From Rhodococcus wratislaviensis (GTDB taxonomy: Bacteria > Actinomycetota > Actinomycetes > Mycobacteriales > Mycobacteriaceae), in the NCBI RefSeq assembly GCF_900455735.1, contig NZ_UAUI01000021.1:1-64000 (forward strand): DNA of 64,000 bases, read 5' to 3'. Position numbers and translations under genes: made by a program. Of this stretch, positions 34,218 to 44,557 are shown one piece after another; position 1 is the stretch's first letter, and each line of letters begins with the position of its first letter. The notes under the pieces were generated by a model. The model did not search any database and was not told where the DNA came from. It worked only from the letters and a program-made list of their open reading frames with translations.

Positions 34218-34787
34218 TTACTGCGCGGAGGTGACGATCACGATCACACCCGCAGACGAATTCGCGATACCCGGGAACCGCGGCTGGGCCGACACCCCGA
34301 GCTGCGCGGCGATCTCCGTTGCCGCTTCCTTCTCGGCGGCGGAAGTCCCGTAGTACACCGTGGTTTCGGAGATGGTGCCGTCGCTGTAGTTACCGGTTTC
34401 CGACACCGTCCACCCCGAGGACATCAGTTCGGTGGCCGTCTGGCTCGCGAGACCGGTGACGTTGCTGTTGTTGAGCACCCGCACCGGGACCGACGCCGCG
34501 TCGGCGGACTTCGAGGTGCTCGAGGCGCCGGACGTGATGCTCGCCGCGGAAGCCGAGGTGGCGCCCGCTGCTCCGGCGGCCGTCGTCGGGCGCGCGGCGG
34601 CGGTGGTCGTGGCGGCCGCCGTGGTCGTGACGGTGGCCGCGGTCTCCTCCGAGTCCGAGCCTCCCAGGGAGGCGAACCCGAGACCCGCGAACAGAATCGC
34701 GAGGGCGATCAGCACCATCGCGAGGGCACGTAACGGCGGGCCGGACGATTCGGGTTTCGGAGTACTCACGATGTCGACCTTAGCCAC
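34218..34787 (-). CDS. LytR_C-domain membrane-anchored protein (VirR / Rv0431-like)
   Basis: A 189-residue protein with one N-terminal membrane helix ([19 protein letters not shown]), a long Ala/Thr/Ser linker, and a LytR_C domain ([20 protein letters not shown], then [10 protein letters not shown] at the end). The M. tuberculosis gene at this position, Rv0431 (VirR), affects membrane vesicle release and wall integrity. The homology assignment rests on domain layout and neighbours sodC and the DUF3263 gene. Confidence 0.85.
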   Translation of the reverse strand: MAKVDIVSTPKPESSGPPLRALAMVLIALAILFAGLGFASLGGSDSEETAATVTTTAAATTTAAARPTTAAGAAGATSASAASITSGASSTSKSADAASVPVRVLNNSNVTGLASQTATELMSSGWTVSETGNYSDGTISETTVYYGTSAAEKEAATEIAAQLGVSAQPRFPGIANSSAGVIVIVTSAQ

Positions 34788-34793
34788 CGGGTG

Positions 34794-35132
34794 CTACGTG
34801 ACGTCGAACCCGAGGCGACGAGCGGCGCGGGCCTTCTGCCTGCTTGCGCGCAGCCGTCGCAGCCGCTTCACGAGCATCGGGTCGGCGGCGAGCGCCTCCG
34901 GCCGGTCCACCAGCGCGTTGAGAACCTGGTAGTACCTGGTGGCGGACATGTCGAACAGCTCTTTGATCGCTTCTTCCTTCGCGCCGGCGTACTTCCACCA
35001 TTGGCGTTCGAAGGACAGGATGTCGTGCTCCCGACGCGAGAGGCCGTCGTCGCCGACGTCCTTGACCCCCGCCGAGTTGTCGCCGTCGATGCGCTCGGAC
35101 TGGTTCCGACTACGCGCTGTTGCGCCGTCCAT
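34794..35132 (-). CDS. DUF3263 helix-turn-helix-like protein (Rv0430 family)
   Basis: A 112-residue basic protein with the family core LSRREHDILSFERQWWKYAG and KEEAIKELFDMSATRYYQVLNALVDRPEAL, which looks like a small helix-turn-helix. The C-terminus is strongly basic (RRLRASRQKARAARRLGF). It is divergent from def and lies 6 bp before the VirR-like gene on the same strand. Confidence 0.85.
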   Translation of the reverse strand: MDGATARSRNQSERIDGDNSAGVKDVGDDGLSRREHDILSFERQWWKYAGAKEEAIKELFDMSATRYYQVLNALVDRPEALAADPMLVKRLRRLRASRQKARAARRLGFDVT

Positions 35133-35310
35133 CTCACTCCTCGACTACTAGCTCTCGCTCGACCGCAGCGAAACCACGTTCCCCCGGCTCCTCGATCGCG
35201 TGGCCGACCGAGCAACGAATTACACCGCTGTTCTTCAGCGACTATTCAACCATGACGAACGCCGCGGGCAGTGCGAACGGCTCGGGCGCGCCGCACTATC
35301 CTTGACGACC

Positions 35311-35901
35311 ATGGCCATCCTCCCCATCCGGATCGTGGGCGACCCGGTATTGCACGAACCGACCGAGGCAGTGTCCCAGTCACCTGCGGAACTCGCTGAG
35401 ATCATCGCCGACATGTACGACACGATGGACGCCGCCAACGGCGTCGGGCTCGCCGCCAACCAGGTCGGCCTGCCGCTGCGGTTGTTCGTCTACGACTGCC
35501 CCGACATCGACGGAGACGGCACGGCGCTCCGCCGCCGCGGTTGCGTCGTCAACCCGGTCCTCGAAACATCGGAACGACCCGAGACCATGCCGGACCCGGA
35601 CGACGACGTCGAGGGTTGCCTGTCGGTTCCGGGCGAGCAGTTCCCCACCGGACGGGCCGAATGGGCGAAGGTCACCGGCACCGACGCCGACGGCAACGCC
35701 GTCGAGATCGAGGGACGCGGCTTCTTCGCCCGCATGCTGCAGCACGAGGTCGGTCACCTCGACGGCTTCCTCTACGTCGACATGCTGGTCGGCCGCAACG
35801 CGCGTGCCGCCAAGAAGACCATCAAGCGCGCCGGCTGGGGAGTTCCCGGTCTCAGCTGGGTGCCGGGAACGGTCGAAGACCCGTTTGGGCATGACGACTG
35901 A
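35311..35901 (+). CDS. def: Peptide deformylase
   Basis: A 196-residue metalloenzyme that removes the formyl group from nascent proteins. All three motifs are present: [19 protein letters not shown] (Cys ligand) and QHEVGHLDG (two His ligands and the catalytic Glu). An insertion between motifs 1 and 2 is typical of the actinobacterial form. The ATG at 35311 has no ribosome site just upstream, so the mRNA may be leaderless. The 3' end overlaps the next gene by 11 bp. Confidence 0.95.
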   Translation: MAILPIRIVGDPVLHEPTEAVSQSPAELAEIIADMYDTMDAANGVGLAANQVGLPLRLFVYDCPDIDGDGTALRRRGCVVNPVLETSERPETMPDPDDDVEGCLSVPGEQFPTGRAEWAKVTGTDADGNAVEIEGRGFFARMLQHEVGHLDGFLYVDMLVGRNARAAKKTIKRAGWGVPGLSWVPGTVEDPFGHDD

Positions 35902-36856
35902 CATTCCGCTGGGAAGCCGGGTGGTGCTGCGATATCAGCTGCCGCCCGGCCACAGCCATCCGATGACCGATGTCATCGGGGTGCTGGAGAACGTCGAACC
36001 GGTGGTGGTCGTCCGCGCCGCGGACGGCTCCTTCGTCGAGGTGGATCCGGAGCGGGTGATCGCGCTGAAGGCCGTCCCCGCGCGACCGGTGCGCGCGAGC
36101 GAGATCCGATCCCTCGAACTGGCCTCCGCCGACGGCTGGCCGGGTGTCGAGCACACGTGGATCGACGGGTGGCTCGCCCGCTACGGTCACGGCTTCACCG
36201 GACGCGCCAACTCGGCGGCCCCGCTCGGCGACCGTGGGTCGGTCGGCAGTCTGGACGATCTCTCCCCCGGCGGCACGCTCGACCGCCTGCGCGAGTGGTA
36301 CGCCGAGCGCGACCGCCCGCTGCGGTTGCTGATCCCCGACCGGCTGGGCGAGGTACCGCTCGGCTGGAACGTCAGCGACGAAGTGGTCGTGATGGCGGCC
36401 GACATCGACAACCTGGCCCTGCCCGAGGGCCCACGAACCACCACCGTCACCGATCACCCCGACCCGGACTGGCTCGCCCTCTACCGCTACCGCGGGTCCG
36501 CGCTCCCCGACTTCGCGGTCGACGTGCTGGACTCGGTCCGCGGCGGCACCCTCGGGTTCGGCCGGATCGGCGCCGCCGACTCGACGCTCCTCGCCGTCGC
36601 CCGCGGATCCGTCACGTCCGCCCCCGACGACCGCCGGTGGGTCGGGCTCACCGCGGTCGAGGTCGCGGAGGCTCACCGCCGCCACGGGATCGGCAGCCTC
36701 ATCTGCGGCGACATGATCAACTGGGGACGCGAACAGGGCGCGACCCACGCGTGCCTGCAGGTCGCCGTCGAGAACGAGGGCGCGCAGGCGATGTACCGCA
36801 ACCTCGGCTTCGTGGCGCACCACCGGTACCGCTACGCCACCGAACCTGTCGGCTGA
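35891..36856 (+). CDS. GNAT acetyltransferase with N-terminal SH3-like domain (Rv0428c-like)
   Basis: A 321-residue protein. The first 70 residues are a small beta domain ([17 protein letters not shown], then [15 protein letters not shown]). A central part follows, then a C-terminal GNAT domain with [29 protein letters not shown] and [26 protein letters not shown]. The ATG at 35891 lies inside the def 3' end, so translation is probably coupled. Substrate unknown; the order def, GNAT, xthA is the same in mycobacteria. Confidence 0.86.
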   Translation: MTTDIPLGSRVVLRYQLPPGHSHPMTDVIGVLENVEPVVVVRAADGSFVEVDPERVIALKAVPARPVRASEIRSLELASADGWPGVEHTWIDGWLARYGHGFTGRANSAAPLGDRGSVGSLDDLSPGGTLDRLREWYAERDRPLRLLIPDRLGEVPLGWNVSDEVVVMAADIDNLALPEGPRTTTVTDHPDPDWLALYRYRGSALPDFAVDVLDSVRGGTLGFGRIGAADSTLLAVARGSVTSAPDDRRWVGLTAVEVAEAHRRHGIGSLICGDMINWGREQGATHACLQVAVENEGAQAMYRNLGFVAHHRYRYATEPVG

Positions 36857-36890
36857 CAACCTGTCGGCGACGGCCGCTAGGGTGGCTGCC

Positions 36891-37694
36891 GTGCGCATCG
36901 CAACCTGGAACGTGAACTCTGTTCGTGCCCGTACCGACCGGATCCTGGACTGGCTCCAGCGGTCCGACGTCGACGTGCTGGCGATGCAGGAAACCAAGTG
37001 CAAGGACGAGCAGTTCCCGTACGAGCGTTTCCGCGAACTGGGCTACGAGATCGCGCACGTGGGCCTCAGCCAGTGGAACGGGGTCGCGATCGCGTCCCGC
37101 GTCGGTCTCGACGACGTACAGATCGGGTTCGAGGATCAGCCCGGTTTCCACAAGGACCCGGAGGTCGCGCCCGCGCAGGAAGCCCGCGCCATCGGCGCCA
37201 CGTGCAACGGCGTCCGCATCTGGAGCCTGTACGTCCCCAACGGCCGTGAGCTGACCGATCCGCACTACACGTACAAGCTCGACTGGCTGGCGAAGTTGCA
37301 CACCGACGCGGTCGGGTGGCTGGAGCAGAACCCGGACGCGCAGATCGCGCTGGTCGGCGACTGGAACGTGGCCCCCACCGACGAGGACGTCTGGGATCCG
37401 GCGCTGTTCGAGGGCAAGACCCACACATCCGCCCCCGAACGTGAGGCCTTCCAGGCCTTCGTCGAATCGGGGTTCGCCGACGTCGTCCGGCCGCACACCC
37501 CGGGGCCGGGTGTCTACACCTACTGGGATTACACCCAGTTGCGGTTCCCGAAGAAGCAGGGAATGCGCATCGACTTCGTCCTGGGATCGCCTGCCCTCGC
37601 CGGCCGCGTCGACAAGGCCGAGATCGACCGCAACGAACGCAAGGGCAAGGGCGCCAGCGATCATGCACCGGTCATCGTCGACCTCGGCGACTGA
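36891..37694 (+). CDS. xthA: Exodeoxyribonuclease III / AP endonuclease
   Basis: A 267-residue Xth-family nuclease of base-excision repair. Motifs in order: RIATWNVNSVRAR, LAMQETKCKDEQFP, WSLYVPNGRE, ALVGDWNVAPTDEDVWDP, GMRIDFVLGS and KGASDHAPVIVDL with the catalytic Asp-His. The GTG at 36891 has AGGGTGG at good spacing; a GTG at 36882 is an alternative. Its 3' end overlaps the convergent membrane protein by 34 bp. Confidence 0.94.
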   Translation: MRIATWNVNSVRARTDRILDWLQRSDVDVLAMQETKCKDEQFPYERFRELGYEIAHVGLSQWNGVAIASRVGLDDVQIGFEDQPGFHKDPEVAPAQEARAIGATCNGVRIWSLYVPNGRELTDPHYTYKLDWLAKLHTDAVGWLEQNPDAQIALVGDWNVAPTDEDVWDPALFEGKTHTSAPEREAFQAFVESGFADVVRPHTPGPGVYTYWDYTQLRFPKKQGMRIDFVLGSPALAGRVDKAEIDRNERKGKGASDHAPVIVDLGD

Positions 37695-38338
37695 GAACGC
37701 AGCACACCGAGCGCCACGACCGCGCACCCGAACCCGATGAGCACTCCGTGCCCGATGCGCAGTGGGGCGTCCACGTAGAACTGCGGGATGAACAGCGCGA
37801 ACCCCACTGCCATCGGGATCCCCGCCCACCCGGCGAGCAGTCGGGATCGGGCGATCGCGACGGCGGCCGCGCCAGCGCCGACCGCGACGAGTAGCAGTCC
37901 TGCGGCGAACAGCGTCGCCTGGGCCGCGCCCATCCGCACGCTCTCGGCGAGGGTCGTGACGGCCCCCTCGTCCAGGCTGCTGCCGCCCAGGGCGTGCAGC
38001 GCGAACGTTTCGGCACCGTAGTAGGGCAGCGTCAGCCCGATACCGATCCACGACGCCGCCAAGGAGACCACCGCCGCTCGTTCGCCACCCGTCCCCTTCA
38101 GCAGGCCGCTGAGCGCGACGAGCGCAAGACCGAACGCGATGAATCCACCGACGGCGGCGAGGTGGGCGACGAGCCACCACGGTGAGGCGAACTCGGCCCG
38201 TCCGTCGGGGGCCCCGCCCGCCGCGTAGGGACGCACCACGGGGTAGACGACGAACAAGGCGCCGGCCACGGCGAACAGCGCTGCGGCGCAGGTCCCTGCG
38301 ACCCCGGTACGATTCTCGATCCGATCCGACACGGTCAT
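37661..38338 (-). CDS. Small multi-pass membrane protein
   Basis: A 225-residue protein with about six membrane helices (AGTCAAALFAVAGALFVVYP, LVAHLAAVGGFIAFGLALVAL and others), resembling the DUF4386-type integral membrane proteins, though I would not insist on that family. The ATG at 38338 has GAAGGAG 5 bases upstream. The intergenic region just upstream carries repeated AGAGCAGT half-sites, suggesting control by a TetR- or PadR-like repressor encoded elsewhere. Confidence 0.72.
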   Translation of the reverse strand: MTVSDRIENRTGVAGTCAAALFAVAGALFVVYPVVRPYAAGGAPDGRAEFASPWWLVAHLAAVGGFIAFGLALVALSGLLKGTGGERAAVVSLAASWIGIGLTLPYYGAETFALHALGGSSLDEGAVTTLAESVRMGAAQATLFAAGLLLVAVGAGAAAVAIARSRLLAGWAGIPMAVGFALFIPQFYVDAPLRIGHGVLIGFGCAVVALGVLRSQSPRSTMTGA

Positions 38339-38360
38339 GACGACTCCTTCGAGCGTGAGC

Positions 38361-38420
38361 ACTGCTCTCTATGCAGAGCAGTATTCACAGCGGAGCCGCA
38401 GATAGCAAGAGCAGTGCTCT
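38361..38420. promoter_or_regulatory. Operator-like palindromes with AGAGCAGT half-sites
   Basis: At 38361-38382 the 8-bp arms ACTGCTCT and AGAGCAGT flank CTATGC. At 38408-38420 a second palindrome, AGAGCA-G-TGCTCT, reuses the half-site. Both lie in the promoter region of the minus-strand membrane protein gene, 23-82 bp before its start. Half-site length and spacing fit TetR-family operators; the regulator is not in this window. Confidence 0.55.
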
Positions 38421-38431
38421 CGAAAGCGGGG

Positions 38432-38803
38432 CTACCCGGCAATCAGCACGTCGAGATGCTGCGGATTCAGCGCCAGGTAGCGCTGGACATACGTGCAGAT
38501 GGGACGGACCTTCCATCCTCGCCGACGTGCCGAGTCCAACGCCTCGCCCACGAGGAACGCGGCAAGTCCGCGCCCACCGAACTCTTCCTTGACGACCGTG
38601 TGCATGAATGCGACCACCTCGCCGGGCTTGGCGGTGAATCCGGGGATGTCGTCCTCGTCCCGATAGCCGAGGATGCCGACCAACTCGTCCCCCAGCCACA
38701 GATCGAATCGTTCGTGGGCAGGGTTGTCGAGCACGCGAGCATCAGCGGCCGCGATGTTCCCCGGCGACTCGGAACTGTTCGAAATGTGATCCATGACACT
38801 CAT
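38432..38803 (-). CDS. Small GNAT-like acetyltransferase (paralogue 1)
   Basis: A 123-residue GNAT-fold protein of the short YjdJ/Gtn10-like type. It has VLDNPAHERFDLWLGDELVGILGYR, VAFMHTVVKEEFGGRGLAAFLVGEALDSAR (acetyl-CoA binding) and WKVRPICTYVQRYLALNPQ. It is clearly related to the next gene (38896-39282). The start is taken at the ATG at 38803; 38794 is possible and no strong ribosome site is seen. A longer frame upstream overlaps the paralogue and is not needed. Confidence 0.78.
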   Translation of the reverse strand: MSVMDHISNSSESPGNIAAADARVLDNPAHERFDLWLGDELVGILGYRDEDDIPGFTAKPGEVVAFMHTVVKEEFGGRGLAAFLVGEALDSARRRGWKVRPICTYVQRYLALNPQHLDVLIAG

Positions 38804-38895
38804 GGAATCAGTAAGGCGGCATCCTCGCGAGCGGAATCGCCGCCCCCGCAACCGTTTCGTTGCCGACGAGTGCTCGATTCGTGCCCCGACCGCCG

Positions 38896-39282
38896 TCAGC
38901 CCTCCACTGGGACGACGAGGTCGCGGTACTCGGGGTGCGCCGAGACGAAGCGCTGCACGTACGTGCACACGGGCCGTACCTTCCAGCCGTACCCGCGGGC
39001 GAGGTCGAGGGAGCGACCCACCATGAGGGCGGCGAGTCCGCGGTGACCGAAGTCCTCCACGATCACCGTGTGCATGAACGAGACCACAGGCGCCTGCCGC
39101 CCCCGGCCCTTCGGGCCCGGCGGCCGGGCGGCCACCACTCCCACGCCGGCACCGGCGCCGGGCGGCGTGTCCGCGAGGTCGAAATACCCGAGGATGCCGA
39201 CCAGGTCACCACTCAGTCGTAGCTCGAATCGGTTCTGATCGGCGTTGTCGATCACGTCCACAACCTGCGCGTCCGTCAGCAT
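38896..39282 (-). CDS. Small GNAT-like acetyltransferase (paralogue 2)
   Basis: A 128-residue protein of the same type as its neighbour: VIDNADQNRFELRLSGDLVGILGYFD, VSFMHTVIVEDFGHRGLAALMVGRSLDLAR, WKVRPVCTYVQRFVSAHPEY. Between the first two blocks it has a Gly/Pro/Arg-rich insertion of about 25 residues (TPPGAGAGVGVVAARPPGPK) absent from paralogue 1. The start at 39282 has AGGAG six bases upstream. The pair probably arose by tandem duplication. Confidence 0.8.
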   Translation of the reverse strand: MLTDAQVVDVIDNADQNRFELRLSGDLVGILGYFDLADTPPGAGAGVGVVAARPPGPKGRGRQAPVVSFMHTVIVEDFGHRGLAALMVGRSLDLARGYGWKVRPVCTYVQRFVSAHPEYRDLVVPVEG

Positions 39283-39419
39283 GGCTATCTCCTGGGGGTA
39301 TGTGTCGTAATCGAAATGTGATGTTCATCACCCTTTATACCGATGCCGGGAACCGCTGTCCAAGTTTCACCCGAATGTTTACTCAGAGAGATCTCGGTTA
39401 CAGTTTGCGGGACAACTAC

Positions 39420-41162
<1,743 letters not shown>

Positions 41163-41172
41163 GGTCCCCTTC

Positions 41173-42018
41173 GTGAAGCTGCTGCCCCTGACCCCCGACG
41201 GCCAGACCCCCGTCCGAGTCCTCACCATCGCCGGCACCGATTCCGGCGGCGGCGCCGGGATCCAGGCCGACTCGCGGACGATGGCGCTGTGCGGCGTCCA
41301 CGCATGCGTCGCGGTCGCCGCGGTGACGGTGCAGAACTCGGTGGGCGTCAGCGGTTTCCACGAGATTCCGCCGGAGACGGTGGCCGCGCAGGTGCGGTGC
41401 GTCGTCGACGACATCGGGGTCGGGGCAGCGAAGACGGGCATGCTGGCGTCGACGGCCATCATCGAGGCCGTCGCCGCCGTGTGCACCGAGGTCGGGATCG
41501 GCCGCGACCAACCGGTCCCGCTGGTCGTCGACCCGGTGTGCGCGTCGATGCACGGAGATCCGCTCCTGCACGCCGAGGCGCTGGACGCCGTGCGGAACAC
41601 GCTGATCCCGATCGCCACGGTGGTCACCCCGAACCTCGACGAGATCCGATTGATCACCGGCATCGAGGTGGTGGACGACGCGACCGCGCGCCGGGCCGCC
41701 GAGGCGCTGCACGCGCTCGGGGCCCAGTGGTCGATCGTGAAGGGCGGGCATCTCCGGACGTCGGCGTCGAGCACCGATCTGCTGTTCGACGGCGACACGT
41801 TCCTCGAGTTCAGTAGTCCCCGCATCGACACCGGCAACGACCACGGCGGCGGCGACACCCTCGCGGCCGCCATCGCGAGCGCTCTCGCCCACGGGTGGTC
41901 CGTGCCCGATGCGGTGGCGTTCGGCAAGGAATGGGTTACCAAGTGCCTGGAGGCGTCGTACGACCTGGGCGCCGGTCACGGCCCCGTCTCCCCCCTGTGG
42001 CGGCTCCGTCACTCGTGA
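41173..42018 (+). CDS. thiD: Hydroxymethylpyrimidine (phosphate) kinase ThiD
   Basis: A 281-residue ribokinase-fold kinase for HMP and HMP-P. Family blocks: VLTIAGTDSGGGAGIQADSR, GAAKTGMLAS, LVVDPVCASMHGDPLL, TVVTPNLDEIRLITG, and the phosphate loop with catalytic residue in DTGNDHGGGDTLAAAIASAL, where GGGD replaces the more usual GTGC. The GTG at 41173 follows AAGG and gives the family length. The stop codon lies within the left arm of the palindrome at 42014-42055. Confidence 0.93.
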   Translation: MKLLPLTPDGQTPVRVLTIAGTDSGGGAGIQADSRTMALCGVHACVAVAAVTVQNSVGVSGFHEIPPETVAAQVRCVVDDIGVGAAKTGMLASTAIIEAVAAVCTEVGIGRDQPVPLVVDPVCASMHGDPLLHAEALDAVRNTLIPIATVVTPNLDEIRLITGIEVVDDATARRAAEALHALGAQWSIVKGGHLRTSASSTDLLFDGDTFLEFSSPRIDTGNDHGGGDTLAAAIASALAHGWSVPDAVAFGKEWVTKCLEASYDLGAGHGPVSPLWRLRHS

Positions 42019-42055
42019 GTACTTCTTAACGTCCGGCGGTTGAGAAGTACTCACG
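42014..42055. terminator. 17-bp inverted repeat between convergent thiD and cyclase genes
   Basis: Arms CGTGAGTACTTCTTAAC (42014-42030) and GTTGAGAAGTACTCACG (42039-42055) pair with one G-U-type position around an 8-base loop. The stop codons of both convergent genes, thiD and the cyclase, lie inside the arms. The arm sequence is nearly the same as that of the palindrome at 21834-21879. Confidence 0.72.
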
Positions 42056-42905
42056 GGCGGCGGAGCCGCAACCGCCAGATACCGAGGTCGGAGGGCACCC
42101 CGTTGGGCGCGGGGGCGAAGAAGGCGCGTCGCCACGGTTTGACGCCGAGACCCAGTTCGTCGAGGGTGCCCGGCTGCAGACTCGACAGCGTGGCGGACGA
42201 CGCCATCACGTTGCCGTCGCCGCCCAGTTCCATCATGCGTGCCGCGATCGTCACGTCCACGCCGAGCCAGTCGCTGCCGATCTGCCGGGGAACACCGGTG
42301 TGGATGCCGACGCGCATGCGGGGGCGGTAGCCGTCCACCTCCACGTCCGCGAGCGCTTCCTGTGCGGCGAAGACGGCGTCGATCGCGCGGTCCGGGCTGG
42401 GGAAGACGGCCATCACACCGTCCCCCAGGCGTTTCACCACATGTCCGCCCCGGTCGACGATGGGGGTCTCGACAGCACGGGCGACGTCGCGCAGCAGGGC
42501 GAGGGTGGCGCTGTCGCCGGCGGGCAGCGACCAGCTGGAGAACGCGACCAGGTCGGTGAAGACGATGGTCACCTCCTGCGTTCCCCGACCGCGTCCGGTG
42601 CGCTCGAGCAGTGCCTGCCACACCTGCAGCGCGCCGAGGCTCATCTCCCGGGACGCACCCGGCTGGTGGTCGAGGAAGCGATCCGCGACGCGGGCGATGG
42701 CCCGTGCGCTTCCGGGTCCCGCCGTCGACAGTGGGTCGCCGAACGCGGGATCCCCGGGCAGCGCGCGACGGACCCTCCGCAGCCCCTCGATCAGCTGCGG
42801 CTGACGGTTCACCGATCCCACCCAGCCCAGAACCTTGTCGCCTCGTTTCGGTGTCTGCGCAGCGTCGAGTTCGGCACTGTTCTCGTCGGCCGGGTCGTCG
42901 CTCAC
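42051..42905 (-). CDS. Class III adenylate/guanylate cyclase-like protein
   Basis: A 284-residue soluble protein. After an N-terminal helical part of about 110 residues comes a class III cyclase domain: TIVFTDLVAFSSWS (metal Asp), GHVVKRLGDGVMAVFPS (purine-binding Lys and second metal Asp) and GSDWLGVDVTIAARMM. In the last motif the transition-state Arg223 is present, but the usual Asn is Thr219 (V-T-I-A-A-R rather than V-N-x-A-A-R). Activity may therefore be low or altered. It should make cAMP if active. No HAMP or membrane segment is present. Confidence 0.85.
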   Translation of the reverse strand: MSDDPADENSAELDAAQTPKRGDKVLGWVGSVNRQPQLIEGLRRVRRALPGDPAFGDPLSTAGPGSARAIARVADRFLDHQPGASREMSLGALQVWQALLERTGRGRGTQEVTIVFTDLVAFSSWSLPAGDSATLALLRDVARAVETPIVDRGGHVVKRLGDGVMAVFPSPDRAIDAVFAAQEALADVEVDGYRPRMRVGIHTGVPRQIGSDWLGVDVTIAARMMELGGDGNVMASSATLSSLQPGTLDELGLGVKPWRRAFFAPAPNGVPSDLGIWRLRLRRP

Positions 42906-42957
42906 GAGAGTAAGGGTAACCCAGCGTCACATGCACAAACCCGTGACGAATCGGACA

Positions 42958-44412
42958 TCACTCCGCCGCCCGCGCCTTCTCCCGGTCCGCCCCGGTGGGG
43001 ACGCCGTTCGGTCCGGCGAGGGACTCCGCGTACACCCCGACGGCGTATGCGACCGCGGCGGCATTCTCGGCGAGCGCAGCCCGGTTCACGTTCTCGAGGG
43101 TGTCCGTCGCACTGTGGTAGTTCTCGTCGTACACCACACCCGGGGTGCCGCCCCACTTCTGCGCCTGCTCCGGCGTCTTCGTTTCGTCGGCGCCGCTGAA
43201 CACGCCGCCCGACGGGATGCCGTGCTCGATGAACGGACCGTAGTCGGATCGGCCGTCGAAGTCCGTGCCGTCCGCGGCGACGCCCTTGCTCTGCAGGAAC
43301 TCGGTGAACGTGCGTTCGATGCCCGCGGAGCCTTCGGGTCCGGGCCCCTCGCCGACGTTGTCGGAGTTGTCGCCGTCGTACGCCAGGTAGCCGGCGTTCA
43401 CGGAACCGAGCATGTCGAAGTTGAGGTACAGCGCGATGTCGTTCCGCTGGTCCTCGCTGAGGCTGTTCACGTAGGCCTCCGAGCCGAGCAGACCCAGTTC
43501 CTCGGCGCCCCAGAACGCGAAGCGCACCGCGTTGTCGACATCGGGGGAACCGCCGAGTTGTACGGCCGTTTCGAGGGTCGCGGCGACGCCGGTGCCGTTG
43601 TCGTTGATGCCGGGACCGTCCGGGACGCTGTCCAGGTGGGCGCCGACCATCACGACGTCCTCGGCCGAGCCGGTCTTCGTCTGGGCGATGACGTTGCGAG
43701 CGGTGCTCGACTCGGTGGTGGTGTCGAGTGTGAGGGTGACGTCACCCCCGGCCTGCTCGAGTGCGGCCCCGTCCGCCTTGCTCACCCCGCCGGTGGGCAC
43801 CTTGCCCACGTCCGGGTCGCCGAGGGTTCCGCCGCTCATCGGTCCGTCCTCGTTGTTGACGACGATCACGCCTGCCGCGCCGCGCTCGGAGGCCAACTGT
43901 TGCTTGGCCGCGAACGGGCACACCCCGCGGTTCACGAGGACGATCGCCCCGGTCACGTCGAGGCCGTCGTAATCGGTGACCTCGCATCCCGGACTCTCGT
44001 CCTTGGGTGCGGGCACCAGGCGGGCGGTGATCCCCTCCGGACCGGTGGACGGTGAGTACGACAGTGCACGCACCTCGAAGTCACGGTCGCCGGACCTGAG
44101 GGCCTCCGTCCGGACGTCGAACTTGTGGAACTCGAATTCCGGGGTCTGGACGTCGAAGCCCTTGTCTTCCAGCACCTGTGCGACGTAGTCGACACTGGCG
44201 TCGTAGCCGGAGGTTCCGGCCGCGCGGTTACCGTTGTTGTTCTCGGCGATCGTCTGCAGTTGCTCCAGGTGCCCCACCACGCCGCCCTCGGTGACCGAGG
44301 CGGCGAGAGCGCTCGCGTCGACCGGCGGCGAATCGGGTTCGCTCGTCGACGAGCACCCGGCCAAGATCATCGCACCGGCCACTCCGACTGTGAATGCTCC
44401 CCGTAGTCGCAT
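42958..44412 (-). CDS. lpqL: M28-family aminopeptidase lipoprotein with PA domain (LpqL-like)
   Basis: A 484-residue exported zinc peptidase. A lipoprotein signal ends in MILAGCSS. A PA domain (GAIVLVNRGVCPFAAKQQLA) sits inside the peptidase fold. Zinc ligands and catalytic acids lie in MVGAHLDSVPDGPGINDNG, AFWGAEELGLLGSEAYV and YLNFDMLGS, with a later His in ENYHSATDT. The M. tuberculosis gene in the same neighbourhood, next to thiG, is lpqL (Rv0418). It should trim N-terminal residues from peptides outside the cell. Confidence 0.9.
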   Translation of the reverse strand: MRLRGAFTVGVAGAMILAGCSSTSEPDSPPVDASALAASVTEGGVVGHLEQLQTIAENNNGNRAAGTSGYDASVDYVAQVLEDKGFDVQTPEFEFHKFDVRTEALRSGDRDFEVRALSYSPSTGPEGITARLVPAPKDESPGCEVTDYDGLDVTGAIVLVNRGVCPFAAKQQLASERGAAGVIVVNNEDGPMSGGTLGDPDVGKVPTGGVSKADGAALEQAGGDVTLTLDTTTESSTARNVIAQTKTGSAEDVVMVGAHLDSVPDGPGINDNGTGVAATLETAVQLGGSPDVDNAVRFAFWGAEELGLLGSEAYVNSLSEDQRNDIALYLNFDMLGSVNAGYLAYDGDNSDNVGEGPGPEGSAGIERTFTEFLQSKGVAADGTDFDGRSDYGPFIEHGIPSGGVFSGADETKTPEQAQKWGGTPGVVYDENYHSATDTLENVNRAALAENAAAVAYAVGVYAESLAGPNGVPTGADREKARAAE

Positions 44413-44435
44413 GTCGGGAGCCTAACGCAGAAGCA

Positions 44436-44476
44436 CCTGTGGGCCGGCGCGAATGGATTTCGCACCGGCCCACAGG
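44436..44476 (-). terminator. Long hairpin between lpqL and the ABC exporter operon
   Basis: An 18-bp stem, arms 44436-44453 (CCTGTGGGCCGGCGCGAA) and 44459-44476, with one mismatch and the loop TGGAT. It lies about 80 bp past the stop of the minus-strand ABC permease gene and upstream of lpqL, so it most likely ends the ABC operon transcript. Confidence 0.65.
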
Positions 44477-44557
44477 CTCCCGCCCCGCTGTCACCCTCAG
44501 CCAGGTCTCCCGACGATCACCTGGCGGAGGAGCGAGGCGAAAGTACTGTATCGGGTG

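Noticed and set aside
42925-42948. CGTCAC / GTGACG inverted repeat between the cyclase and lpqL genes as a CRP site
   Set aside because: Orientation and 12-bp spacing do not fit the TGTGA-N6-TCACA consensus; may be a weak terminator of lpqL, but unsupported.
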